In this document: piece by piece, positions 42,081-49,681 of the stretch
Position numbering within the stretch: the stretch's first letter is position 1
How the letters are laid out: each line of letters starts with the position of its first letter
Assembly: GCA_002415785.1 (NCBI GenBank)
Contig: DIAJ01000037.1
Coordinates: 1-64,000, forward strand
DNA from: Flavobacteriales bacterium UBA5081
Lineage (GTDB): Bacteria; Bacteroidota; Bacteroidia; Flavobacteriales_E; Vicingaceae
Direction of reading: 5' to 3'
Length of the DNA: 64,000 nucleotides
Translations under genes and position numbers: made by a program
Notes under the pieces: model-generated
Told to the model about the DNA's origin: nothing
Database searches by the model: none
Seen by the model: the letters and a program-made list of their open reading frames with translations, nothing else

Positions 42081-43622
42081 ATGGAAAATTCTTTAAGTCG
42101 ACTTAAAAACTTAGTTCAAGTACTAAAGCCGGAGGAACTAACATTAGCTGAAAAACATTTAAGTGCTTATGATACGCCAAATACATCGAAAATGTTTTTA
42201 GTGTACAAAGTTATGATAAAAGATCCTGATATTCAGTATGAAAAGTTAAAAAAGTTAATTTCGCCAAACAATAGCGACAAAACATTCAAACAATTATTGA
42301 ATAGAACTATTAATAGAGTCAAGGAATCACTAATACTAGATATCAACATTTTTCGCAAAGGAAATTACAGTAAAGTTTTTCAAAAACGATTTGAAATTAG
42401 AAAAGAACTTGTACAAGCCAGGGTTGTAAGGGGGCGAGGGTTAATTAATGAGTCCATCTTAATTTATGATAAAATTATTCGTGCAGCTAAAAAATATGAA
42501 CTATATGATGAACTTATTGAAACTCTACAGCTTAAGCAAAATGCATTAGTGAATACTAAAGGTTTAAAAGCTTTTGAAGAAATGGAAGAGGAAATAGATT
42601 TCTACACTCATGCCAGAAATTTATATACTTCAGCAGTAAATGTATATAATAAATATTATGCTGTAGTAAACTTTTCTTCGACAAAAAAAGGGAATCTAAA
42701 AATTTTAAAGGAAACAATTAACGAATTAGAGCTTAGTATTCAAGAAACAAATTCTGCAAATATTGAAACACTCTTTTACTTATTGAGCCTTGAATATAAT
42801 TCATTAACAAAAAACTATATAGAAAATCAGGTAATTGGTGAGAAATTTTTGATGCTTATTACAGAAAACCCTGCTGTTGAATCAAAGCCAAGACAAGTCT
42901 ATGTTTTAAATCTATTACTTGAAAACAAAATTCTCCTGTTAGATTTTAAAAGTTCTATTCGCTATGGAAAGAGAGCAATGAGCCTTTTAGCTGGAACTCT
43001 TAATAGAAACTTATATTATTGTTTAGAGTTATTATCCCACGCCTATTACTACTTGAACGAATTTGAAAAAGTGGAGCATTACCATAAAGAAATGGAAAAG
43101 TTTCCATTGTATAGAAAAGAGGTTTACCAAAGAACAAAGGTGTTTTTCTTAAGAGCGATGACTTATTTTTCCAAGGAACAATTTAGAGAAGCTTTGTTGT
43201 TGCTGAATAATATGGAAGAGTTGGAAAAGGAAAAAGAGGGATGGAACGTATGGATCAGAATTATGAGGATATTGTGTTCTATTGAGCTTTTAAAACTTAA
43301 TATGATTGATTACGATGTAGAAAGTTTTAGAAGGTATATGGAAAGAACGGAGTTAAGAAAAGATGTAAAACCTAGAGATAAGTTGATTTTAAAGGTACTA
43401 ATTGACTTGGATCGCACGTATTATGACTTTGAAGATACCAAGAAAAGCAAAGCAGCAGAATTAAAAGAGTTAAGCAAAGTAAACGGCAAATACAGTTGGG
43501 AAGCGCAAACGCCTGAATTAATTCTTTTTCACGATTGGTATCAAGCTAAATTAGAAAATAGAAGATACGAAGCTGATTTTGATCGATTCAGAAGAGAGCA
43601 TAAACCCCTTACTGAGCGTTAA
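42081..43622 (+). CDS. TPR-like helical-repeat protein of unknown function
   Basis: A 513-aa cytosolic protein with no signal peptide. The first about 90 residues form a helical domain (LSRLKNLVQVLKPEELTL, then FKQLLNRTINRVKESLILD). From about 110 to 480 there are repeating helix pairs of TPR type (for example ESILIYDKIIRAAKKYELYD and SHAYYYLNEFEKVEHYHKEM). The N-terminus could bind DNA or a partner, but no helix-turn-helix is clear. Divergent from the small peptide gene, 168 bp apart. It overlaps by 14 bp, tail to tail, a small gene on the other strand. Confidence 0.6.
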   Translation: MENSLSRLKNLVQVLKPEELTLAEKHLSAYDTPNTSKMFLVYKVMIKDPDIQYEKLKKLISPNNSDKTFKQLLNRTINRVKESLILDINIFRKGNYSKVFQKRFEIRKELVQARVVRGRGLINESILIYDKIIRAAKKYELYDELIETLQLKQNALVNTKGLKAFEEMEEEIDFYTHARNLYTSAVNVYNKYYAVVNFSSTKKGNLKILKETINELELSIQETNSANIETLFYLLSLEYNSLTKNYIENQVIGEKFLMLITENPAVESKPRQVYVLNLLLENKILLLDFKSSIRYGKRAMSLLAGTLNRNLYYCLELLSHAYYYLNEFEKVEHYHKEMEKFPLYRKEVYQRTKVFFLRAMTYFSKEQFREALLLLNNMEELEKEKEGWNVWIRIMRILCSIELLKLNMIDYDVESFRRYMERTELRKDVKPRDKLILKVLIDLDRTYYDFEDTKKSKAAELKELSKVNGKYSWEAQTPELILFHDWYQAKLENRRYEADFDRFRREHKPLTER

Positions 43623-43806
43623 AGGTTTGAAATACTTTTAAATAGTATCGATATTCTTTGTTTTCTTTTTTGCTCTCTGTATTTAAATACTTTTCTGTGT
43701 TTTGTCGAACAGCCTGCTTGGCTTCTAGCTTTAGTTTTGTTGAAACTAGAGCTAGAATTATTATTCCACTAAGCAGTAAACTAAATTTCAAATGAATCTT
43801 CTTCAT
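43609..43806 (-). CDS. Small membrane protein after the PspC gene
   Basis: 65 aa from ATG 43806, which lies 26 bp inside the end of the PspC-domain gene in another frame. One hydrophobic helix (about 8-24, FSLLLSGIIILALVS), then a basic, hydrophilic tail. The overlap and shared strand suggest translational coupling within the PadR-PspC operon. Not recognised as a family; it may be a small partner of the PspC protein. Moderate confidence because it is short. Confidence 0.5.
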   Translation of the reverse strand: MKKIHLKFSLLLSGIIILALVSTKLKLEAKQAVRQNTEKYLNTESKKENKEYRYYLKVFQTFNAQ

Positions 43807-45406
43807 CTTCAGTATTTTTAGTGTTGTTTAATTGGTTTTCTTTTTCAAGCCACTTACAATCAGTACACATTAGCCCTTCTTCTGTCATTTTCCAGTGGTG
43901 GTTGAGCATTTTACCATCATAAGTGTTACTTACATTTTTAATGTCATAAATTAATTGTTCTGAATTTTCATTTAAGTAAATACTTTTCCCAATGGGGAGT
44001 CCAATACTTAACTTCAATTGCTGATTTCGATATTTTTCGTCTACTGAGGTGACAATAAATTCTTTAATGAATAATTGATTGTCTACCACTTTATATTGTA
44101 AATCAACTTTTTGAGCTCTTTCAGCAGCTTCTTTTCGATTACTGCCTCTGGCGGAAAAAGTATAGTACAATTCTATTTGATCTGATTTACTTTCCACTAC
44201 ATCAACAATCAAGTCATTAATGTAAAGGCTATCGTTTTGAACGTAAAATTGATGATCCTCAAACAAAATTCCGTTGTTCTTTTCCCATTGGCTTAATACT
44301 AATGTATCAGAAGTAATGTTTGACAAACTTTTCGTTTTTACAAATGACTGTTTAGAAGAAAACTCACTAACAGTAGTTGTTGCTGAAATAAAAATTAAGA
44401 TTACTCCAATTACCAAAAGAGAAATAGCGCTTAAGCCAATGGCTTTATTGTTTGCCGAAAAGTTGAAAAGCAATTTAATGCTTCCATAAAAAATTCCTAA
44501 AACTGGTATAAGAACCACTAGTGAGATTCCAATTACTCCAACTGTGTATAAAGTGGGGGAACTAAAAATTACATCTGCATAGCTACTTAACCAACTTTCA
44601 TCTAATTGAATATTTTGAAAACGAATATTGGTTGAACCTCCTAAAAATAGTGTAATTAATGAAATCAATAAAATGGCTGAAGCAAGCATTAAAATAACAG
44701 ATATTGCTTTTACAATAAATCGTAGTAAAAAAGTAATCAGTTTGATAATAAAGTTAAAGATTTGGTAAAAGAATTGAACAATTCGTTGACCTATATTCTC
44801 TACTTCATTAGTGTTTACTTTTTTTTTAAAGGAATTAAATTCAGATTTTATGGCATTGCCAATGCTATCCACATTAATGGGTTCACCTTTCATTTCCAGT
44901 TTCTCTGCAGTAGTTTTTGCCGAAGGAATGATAATCCACAGAATTAAATAGAGCAATAAACCTGCACCATAACCAAAGAAGGCAACTAAAAAGGCGATTC
45001 TAAACCATATTTTGTCAATTCCAAAATAGTGTCCTGCACCCGCACATACGCCACCTAAAACATTATCATCTTCATCGCGAAATAACTTTTTTGAAGCAAA
45101 CTTTTCTTTTGTTTTTTGTTTAGGCTCCTCCGGCTGCGCATCTTCATCAATATATGCTTCCGGCTCACCCATAACTTCTATTACTTGCTCTACATGTGCT
45201 TGCGTAACGACCTCCTGACCATCGCTCAGTTTTTCTTTGAGCAACTCAGCAATTCTAGCCTCTATGTCAGCAATAATTTCCTCTTGTCCTTCCTCATTGC
45301 TAAAATAAAGCTTTATAGTGTCAAGATATTGTTTTAATTGGTCATAAGCATTTACTTCTATGTAAAATACTAATCCGCTTATATTTACTGTTACTGTTTG
45401 GTTCAT
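43781..45406 (-). CDS. PspC-domain membrane protein
   Basis: A 541-aa inner-membrane protein. The N-terminal cytosolic part (about 1-90) ends in VEQVIEVMGEPEAYI, a PadR-associated (HAAS-like) helical region. A PspC domain follows (about 108-172, LFRDEDDNVLGGVCAGAGHYFGI then two helices), then further membrane helices (about 215-350) and a C-terminal beta-rich domain (about 370-520). It lies 19 bp after the PadR gene, a common pairing in Bacteroidota, so PadR very probably controls it. Likely part of an envelope-stress response. Confidence 0.85.
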   Translation of the reverse strand: MNQTVTVNISGLVFYIEVNAYDQLKQYLDTIKLYFSNEEGQEEIIADIEARIAELLKEKLSDGQEVVTQAHVEQVIEVMGEPEAYIDEDAQPEEPKQKTKEKFASKKLFRDEDDNVLGGVCAGAGHYFGIDKIWFRIAFLVAFFGYGAGLLLYLILWIIIPSAKTTAEKLEMKGEPINVDSIGNAIKSEFNSFKKKVNTNEVENIGQRIVQFFYQIFNFIIKLITFLLRFIVKAISVILMLASAILLISLITLFLGGSTNIRFQNIQLDESWLSSYADVIFSSPTLYTVGVIGISLVVLIPVLGIFYGSIKLLFNFSANNKAIGLSAISLLVIGVILIFISATTTVSEFSSKQSFVKTKSLSNITSDTLVLSQWEKNNGILFEDHQFYVQNDSLYINDLIVDVVESKSDQIELYYTFSARGSNRKEAAERAQKVDLQYKVVDNQLFIKEFIVTSVDEKYRNQQLKLSIGLPIGKSIYLNENSEQLIYDIKNVSNTYDGKMLNHHWKMTEEGLMCTDCKWLEKENQLNNTKNTEDEEDSFEI

Positions 45407-45425
45407 CGTTTTAATTTTTGGTCAA

Positions 45426-45755
45426 TTATTGATTTTTTCTGGTTAGTTTAACGGCATTTACAAGTTCCTCCCAAGTGCTTTCTAATTCCTTTAAAAAGTC
45501 TTTTCCCGCTTGGGTTAAGGAATAGTATTTTCTCGGTGGTCCGGATTTAGATTCTTCCCATCGATATTGCAGTAAGTCTGCATTTTTGAGTCGCGTTAAA
45601 AGAGGGTAAAGTGTGCCTTCTACCACGATTAACTTCCCGGCTTTTAGTTTTTCGATAATTTCTGAGGGATAAGCTTCTTCATTTTCCAAAATGGATAAAA
45701 TACAGAACTCTAAAACCCCTTTGCGCATTTGCGCTTTTGTATTTTCAATTTTCAT
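45426..45755 (-). CDS. PadR-family transcriptional regulator
   Basis: A 109-aa winged-helix repressor. GVLEFCILSILENEEAYPSEI (in two parts: GVLEFCILSIL and EEAYPSEI), then GTLYPLLTRLKNADLL (recognition helix) and GPPRKYYSLTQAGKDFL (wing), all typical of PadR. Compact form with a short dimerisation helix. Second gene of a four-gene operon: DUF4252-like protein, PadR, PspC protein, small membrane protein. It probably autoregulates from the promoter near 46228-46259. Confidence 0.92.
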   Translation of the reverse strand: MKIENTKAQMRKGVLEFCILSILENEEAYPSEIIEKLKAGKLIVVEGTLYPLLTRLKNADLLQYRWEESKSGPPRKYYSLTQAGKDFLKELESTWEELVNAVKLTRKNQ

Positions 45756-45760
45756 CTTTT

Positions 45761-46207
45761 TTATTCTTTTTCTACTAATTCCATATCTCCATAAAGCGAA
45801 AATAGGATGAGTTCTTCTTCTCCGTGAATTATAAAATGTGCTTCTTTAATCAGTTTACCTTCTTCAAAATACAATAAACGGATATCATTTTCTTCTTCAT
45901 TTTTATTTTCTTCGAACTGCTGAAGTTTAAAACCAATACTTTTAAAATCTTTGATTAACTGATCAAGATCTCTTTCTTCGCTGATTACTGTTAACTTACC
46001 ACTACTAAAATCACCGACTAAGGTTTTTTCTTTGCCGTTTAAGTCGATGTCCATATCAAAGAAATTTTCCATGGGTTTCGCATAGCTCATGCTAAAAACA
46101 TTATTTCCTTGGCTAATTTCTGCCAAAAGCTGCGCCGATTTTTTTGATTGAGCATTAAGTTGAATGCTCAGAATGCTTATTGCAACGAATAGAAGTATTT
46201 TTTGCAT
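45761..46207 (-). CDS. Secreted DUF4252-like protein
   Basis: A 148-aa exported protein with a signal peptide (about 1-19, ending SIQLNAQ) and an acidic alpha/beta body, with GKLTVISEERDLDQLIKDF and closing HFIIHGEEELILFSLYGDM. This resembles the DUF4252 family of Bacteroidota, though I am not certain. ATG 46207 gives the clean signal peptide; the frame extends 19 codons further upstream. First gene of the PadR/PspC operon, 5 bp before padR. Confidence 0.6.
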   Translation of the reverse strand: MQKILLFVAISILSIQLNAQSKKSAQLLAEISQGNNVFSMSYAKPMENFFDMDIDLNGKEKTLVGDFSSGKLTVISEERDLDQLIKDFKSIGFKLQQFEENKNEEENDIRLLYFEEGKLIKEAHFIIHGEEELILFSLYGDMELVEKE

Positions 46208-46227
46208 TTTGTTATTATTTTGTTTGG

Positions 46228-46259
46228 CAAAGATATATTTAAAATATAGTAATATGCAA
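46228..46259 (-). promoter_or_regulatory. Promoter of the PadR/PspC operon
   Basis: On the minus strand, TTG (46257-46259), 21 nt, TATCTTTG (46228-46235). It fits the Bacteroidota consensus, and the start codon follows about 20 nt later. The spacer is very AT-rich (TATTTAAAATA-like), as PadR operators often are. Confidence 0.55.
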
Positions 46260-46378
46260 TACATAGTACCATATTTTTTAAAATAATTTCTATTTTGTAT
46301 ATAATCAGTTAATTATTTTTTTAAGAAATATTGATTCATCTTATAATATTGTTTTATTTTGCTTCAAAATGAATTATC

Positions 46379-47095
46379 ATGGAAATATTTCTTCAATCAG
46401 AAACTTGGATTAGCCTTCTTACCTTAACTTTTCTTGAAATTGTATTGGGAATCGACAATATCATTTTCATTTCCATAGTAGCCGACAAGCTCCCCAAAGA
46501 GCATCAATCAAAGGCGCGAACCATAGGATTGTTATTGGCCATTGTAATTCGAGTTGCCTTGCTGTTTGGTATTTCATGGATTATTCAACTAACAGAACCG
46601 ATCTTAACCATTCAAGATTTTGAGTTAAGTGTAAGAGATTTAATATTGGTAGTAGGAGGTTTGTTTTTATTGGCAAAAAGTACTTCAGAGATTCACCAAA
46701 AGATTGAAGGTGATTCAGTAGAGGAGAGTGCGAGTAAAACTGCAATGAATTCTGTTTCTCGAGCGATTACGCAAATTGTTCTCTTGGATGTTGTTTTTTC
46801 TTTTGATTCTATTTTAACCGCAGTGGGACTTTCTGATGAGATTATAATTATGGTTTGTGCAGTAGTAATTTCTCTTTTAGTGATGTTATTGTTTGCCCAA
46901 AAAATCAGCGACTTCGTCAATGAAAACCCAACGGTAAAAATGCTCGCCTTGGCTTTTTTGTTGATGATAGGAACCTTACTAATATTAGATGGAGCGCATG
47001 TTCATGTTCCAAAAGGATACATTTATTTCTCTCTGGCTTTCTCTCTAATGGTGGAGTTTTTAAATCAAAAAATGAGAAAGAAAAAAACAGCTTAA
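46379..47095 (+). CDS. TerC-family integral membrane protein
   Basis: A 238-aa membrane protein with about seven helices. TerC signatures: LTFLEIVLGIDNIIFISI (about 11-28) and LLDVVFSFDSILTAVGLS (about 134-151), both with conserved acidic residues inside the membrane. TerC relatives take part in tellurite resistance and in manganese export during metalation of exoenzymes; which applies cannot be told here. Monocistronic, ending at the terminator that overlaps its stop. Confidence 0.9.
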   Translation: MEIFLQSETWISLLTLTFLEIVLGIDNIIFISIVADKLPKEHQSKARTIGLLLAIVIRVALLFGISWIIQLTEPILTIQDFELSVRDLILVVGGLFLLAKSTSEIHQKIEGDSVEESASKTAMNSVSRAITQIVLLDVVFSFDSILTAVGLSDEIIIMVCAVVISLLVMLLFAQKISDFVNENPTVKMLALAFLLMIGTLLILDGAHVHVPKGYIYFSLAFSLMVEFLNQKMRKKKTA

Positions 47096-47114
47096 GAAAG
47101 ACCTTAAGCTGTTT
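47085..47114. terminator. Terminator between terC-like gene and mqnE
   Basis: Perfect 12-bp arms AAACAGCTTAAG and CTTAAGCTGTTT around a 6-nt loop, with A-rich and T-containing flanks. It lies between convergent genes and includes the TerC stop codon. Confidence 0.75.
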
Positions 47115-47140
47115 GCAATCTTAAATGACTGGTGTTTTAC

Positions 47141-48298
47141 TTATGCCTCAACAGCATCAAAGTTAACCTCCGAATAATCTTTTAGCACATTATACACACT
47201 ATCTCTTTCTATCGGTTTTCTGCCAACGTCCTTAATTAAAGCTACCAACTCCTCTGTGGTTAGGGTAGGCGATTGTTCTTCTGCACCTGCCATAGAGTAA
47301 ATTTTGGTAGAATCATCGATTGTTCCGTCGATGTCGTCAACACCGTAATTTAAGGTCAGCTGAGCCGTTTGTCTACCAATCATTGGCCAATAAGCTTTGA
47401 GATGAGGGAAGTTGTCCATGTAAATGCGAGCGATGGCATACATGCGTAAATCTTCGAGAACCGAAACTTCTTCAATGTGCGACATTTGGTTGTTCCCATT
47501 TCTAAACTTCAATGGAATGAAAGTGTTAAAACCACCCGTTTTGTCTTGTAAATTGCGAAGGCGATTCATGTGGTCAACCAAGTGCTTAGGTTCCTCAATA
47601 TGACCGTAAAGCATAGTGGCATTTGAAGGCATTCCAATTTCGTGAGCCGTTTGGTGAATTTCCAACCATTGTTCAGAAGAACATTTGTCGTTGCATATCT
47701 CTGCGCGAATATCTTCAGCAAAAATTTCAGCTCCACCGCCAGGTAATGAATTTTGACCGTGATCTTTTAAGATTTGCAAACCTTCTCGGTAAGAAACCTT
47801 TGCCTTTCGACACATATATTCCAATTCAACTGCGGTAAATGCTTTAACGTGCAATTCCGGGCGAATTTCTTTTACCTTCTTTATCAAATTGGCGAAGTAA
47901 TGTAAACCCATTTTTGGATGAACGCCGCCCACAATATGAACTTCGGTAATGTCGCTATTATCATAAGAGCGAACCTTCTCAATAATTTCCTCTTCACTCA
48001 TTTCCCAAGCATCATAATCCGTTTTTTGACGAATTAATTTGGAGTAAGCACAAAACTTGCAGTCGAAAACACAAATGTTTGTAGGCTCTATATGAAAGTT
48101 TTTATTGAAATAGGTATTGTCCCCATGCTTTTTCTCGCGTATGTAATTGGCTAAGCTTCCCAGGTAATTTAGCGAAGCTGCTTTGTCGAATAAAGCAATG
48201 CCTTCTTCTTCACTAATACGTTCGCCATTAAATACCTTTTCCGCAATTCTATGGTAGATTTGCGGCATATCTGACTGTAAAATTAAATCTAAATTCAT
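47141..48298 (-). CDS. mqnE: Aminodeoxyfutalosine synthase
   Basis: Radical-SAM enzyme that joins 3-(1-carboxyvinyloxy)benzoate to SAM in the futalosine pathway. The cluster motif CVFDCKFC (CxxxCxxC) follows HIEPTN (about 75-90), with GGVHPKMGLHYF (about 125), SLPGGGAEIF (about 184-193) and HRxG-like FIPLKFRNGNNQ (about 262). At 386 aa from ATG 48298 it is full length. The related enzymes MqnC and CofH share the fold; HIEPTNIC favours MqnE. mqnB and mqnD are at the other end of the window. Confidence 0.88.
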   Translation of the reverse strand: MNLDLILQSDMPQIYHRIAEKVFNGERISEEEGIALFDKAASLNYLGSLANYIREKKHGDNTYFNKNFHIEPTNICVFDCKFCAYSKLIRQKTDYDAWEMSEEEIIEKVRSYDNSDITEVHIVGGVHPKMGLHYFANLIKKVKEIRPELHVKAFTAVELEYMCRKAKVSYREGLQILKDHGQNSLPGGGAEIFAEDIRAEICNDKCSSEQWLEIHQTAHEIGMPSNATMLYGHIEEPKHLVDHMNRLRNLQDKTGGFNTFIPLKFRNGNNQMSHIEEVSVLEDLRMYAIARIYMDNFPHLKAYWPMIGRQTAQLTLNYGVDDIDGTIDDSTKIYSMAGAEEQSPTLTTEELVALIKDVGRKPIERDSVYNVLKDYSEVNFDAVEA

Positions 48299-48339
48299 AG
48301 GAAAATTATTGAACTTCAAAGTTACGATTATACCAATTT

Positions 48340-49542
48340 CTATGGCTGAATTATAATCTTTTTTAATACCCTTGCTTTTGGCGATTGGATGTTTAAAAAA
48401 TAAATTCCTGCTTCTGCATTAGCAAGTTCAATTGTATAACCATTTTTAAAAGCTTTTGTTTGAAGTGGAATACTTTTACCCTCTATGCTGTAAACTGAAA
48501 AGTTTATGTTTTTTGAATCATCAGAACTATTTAGTTCAAACCTAAATTCGCCATTTGAAGGATTGGGAAAAAGCTTGGCTGCATTTAACATTTGTTTTTC
48601 TTCTAATCCCACCGGAAGACAGGCATCTGAAAGTAGTAGCTTTTCTCTTTCTTCAACAATAGCCTTACGCATTCTTCTTTTTTGACCTTCGGTAAAGTTT
48701 CCCATGCAGGCATCATCCACATAGCCCATATAGTTGCTAAGCATGTCTTTGCTTCCACAGGAAGAGTCAGGAGGAGTTGGACAACCATAGTAGATCTTTC
48801 CTTGGTTTGGAGTGTCAATGACTTCATCGTCACTAGTACAACTTAAATTATCACTACCCCAAATATGCAATAAGTTAAACCAATGACCCACCTCGTGAGT
48901 GGTAGTTCTGCCTAAATCATAATTTGGTTGAACATTTCCCGTATTTCCAAAATTTCTGTAATGAATAACAATACCGTCACGATCAGCGGGAGCACCCGGA
49001 GAGTATGAGCTTCCTGCAAGTATAGATCCCATATCGCAAACCCAGATGTTTAAATAATGATTTCTATCCCAAATAGGTGCTACTTGTAAATATTGATTGC
49101 CATTGCAAACATCGTCAATCGTGGTTTTGTAGCGTTCAATTCCACTTGTAGAATTTCCGTTAGGATCGCGCTTTGCCAAGCAAAACTCTATGCGTACATC
49201 GGCTTTTGAGAAACCACTTTCTACATTGGTTGTGTCGGCATTCAGTTTGCGATAGTCGGTATTTAATACGTCTATTTGAGAAAGGATTTGTGCGTCGCTT
49301 ATGCTGTCGGCTGAAGTTCTGTGTATGGCATGAACTACTACCGGAACCACAAAAATGGTTTGGCTTTTTAGTTGCGACTGATTATTTTTTCTATCTAATT
49401 CAGCTTGAGTTTTTAAAAAAGTAGAATCTTTTTTTAGTTCTTGGTAAATGGCTTCAAAACCACATCTTTTTCGCTGGGATTGCCCAAAGGCAGTAGCGTA
49501 AGCAAAAATTAAAAGTCCTATAATCAGTACTGTTTTTTTCAT
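48340..49542 (-). CDS. Secreted M43-family zinc protease with type IX sorting domain
   Basis: A 400-aa extracellular protease. Signal peptide (about 1-20), pappalysin-like domain with the zinc motif HEVGHWFNLLHIWG (about 217-230), and the Met-turn region MLSNYMGYVDDAC (about 268-280). The C-terminal about 80 residues form a type A sorting domain (LFPNPSNGEFRFEL ... GIYFLNIQ ... KKIIIQP) that directs export through the type IX secretion system and anchoring to the cell surface. This marks the organism as a T9SS-bearing Bacteroidota. Stand-alone gene. Confidence 0.9.
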   Translation of the reverse strand: MKKTVLIIGLLIFAYATAFGQSQRKRCGFEAIYQELKKDSTFLKTQAELDRKNNQSQLKSQTIFVVPVVVHAIHRTSADSISDAQILSQIDVLNTDYRKLNADTTNVESGFSKADVRIEFCLAKRDPNGNSTSGIERYKTTIDDVCNGNQYLQVAPIWDRNHYLNIWVCDMGSILAGSSYSPGAPADRDGIVIHYRNFGNTGNVQPNYDLGRTTTHEVGHWFNLLHIWGSDNLSCTSDDEVIDTPNQGKIYYGCPTPPDSSCGSKDMLSNYMGYVDDACMGNFTEGQKRRMRKAIVEEREKLLLSDACLPVGLEEKQMLNAAKLFPNPSNGEFRFELNSSDDSKNINFSVYSIEGKSIPLQTKAFKNGYTIELANAEAGIYFLNIQSPKARVLKKIIIQP

Positions 49543-49650
49543 ATTGAGCGATAAAATTAAGATAATTAGGCAACTATTTTAATTATGTTCACGTCTAATA
49601 GTTGTGTAAGTAATTTGTGGTAGATAACTTACTGCTATTTCCCTGATTTT

Positions 49651-49680
49651 AACCCCTCATTTCCCGTGAGGGGTTTTTTT
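49651..49680. terminator. Hairpin terminator
   Basis: Perfect arms AACCCCTCA and TGAGGGGTT around TTTCCCG, with seven T on the plus strand. It lies 1 bp after the AddB-like stop (minus strand). Its T tail points the other way, so it may act in both directions. Confidence 0.65.
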
Positions 49681-49681
49681 A

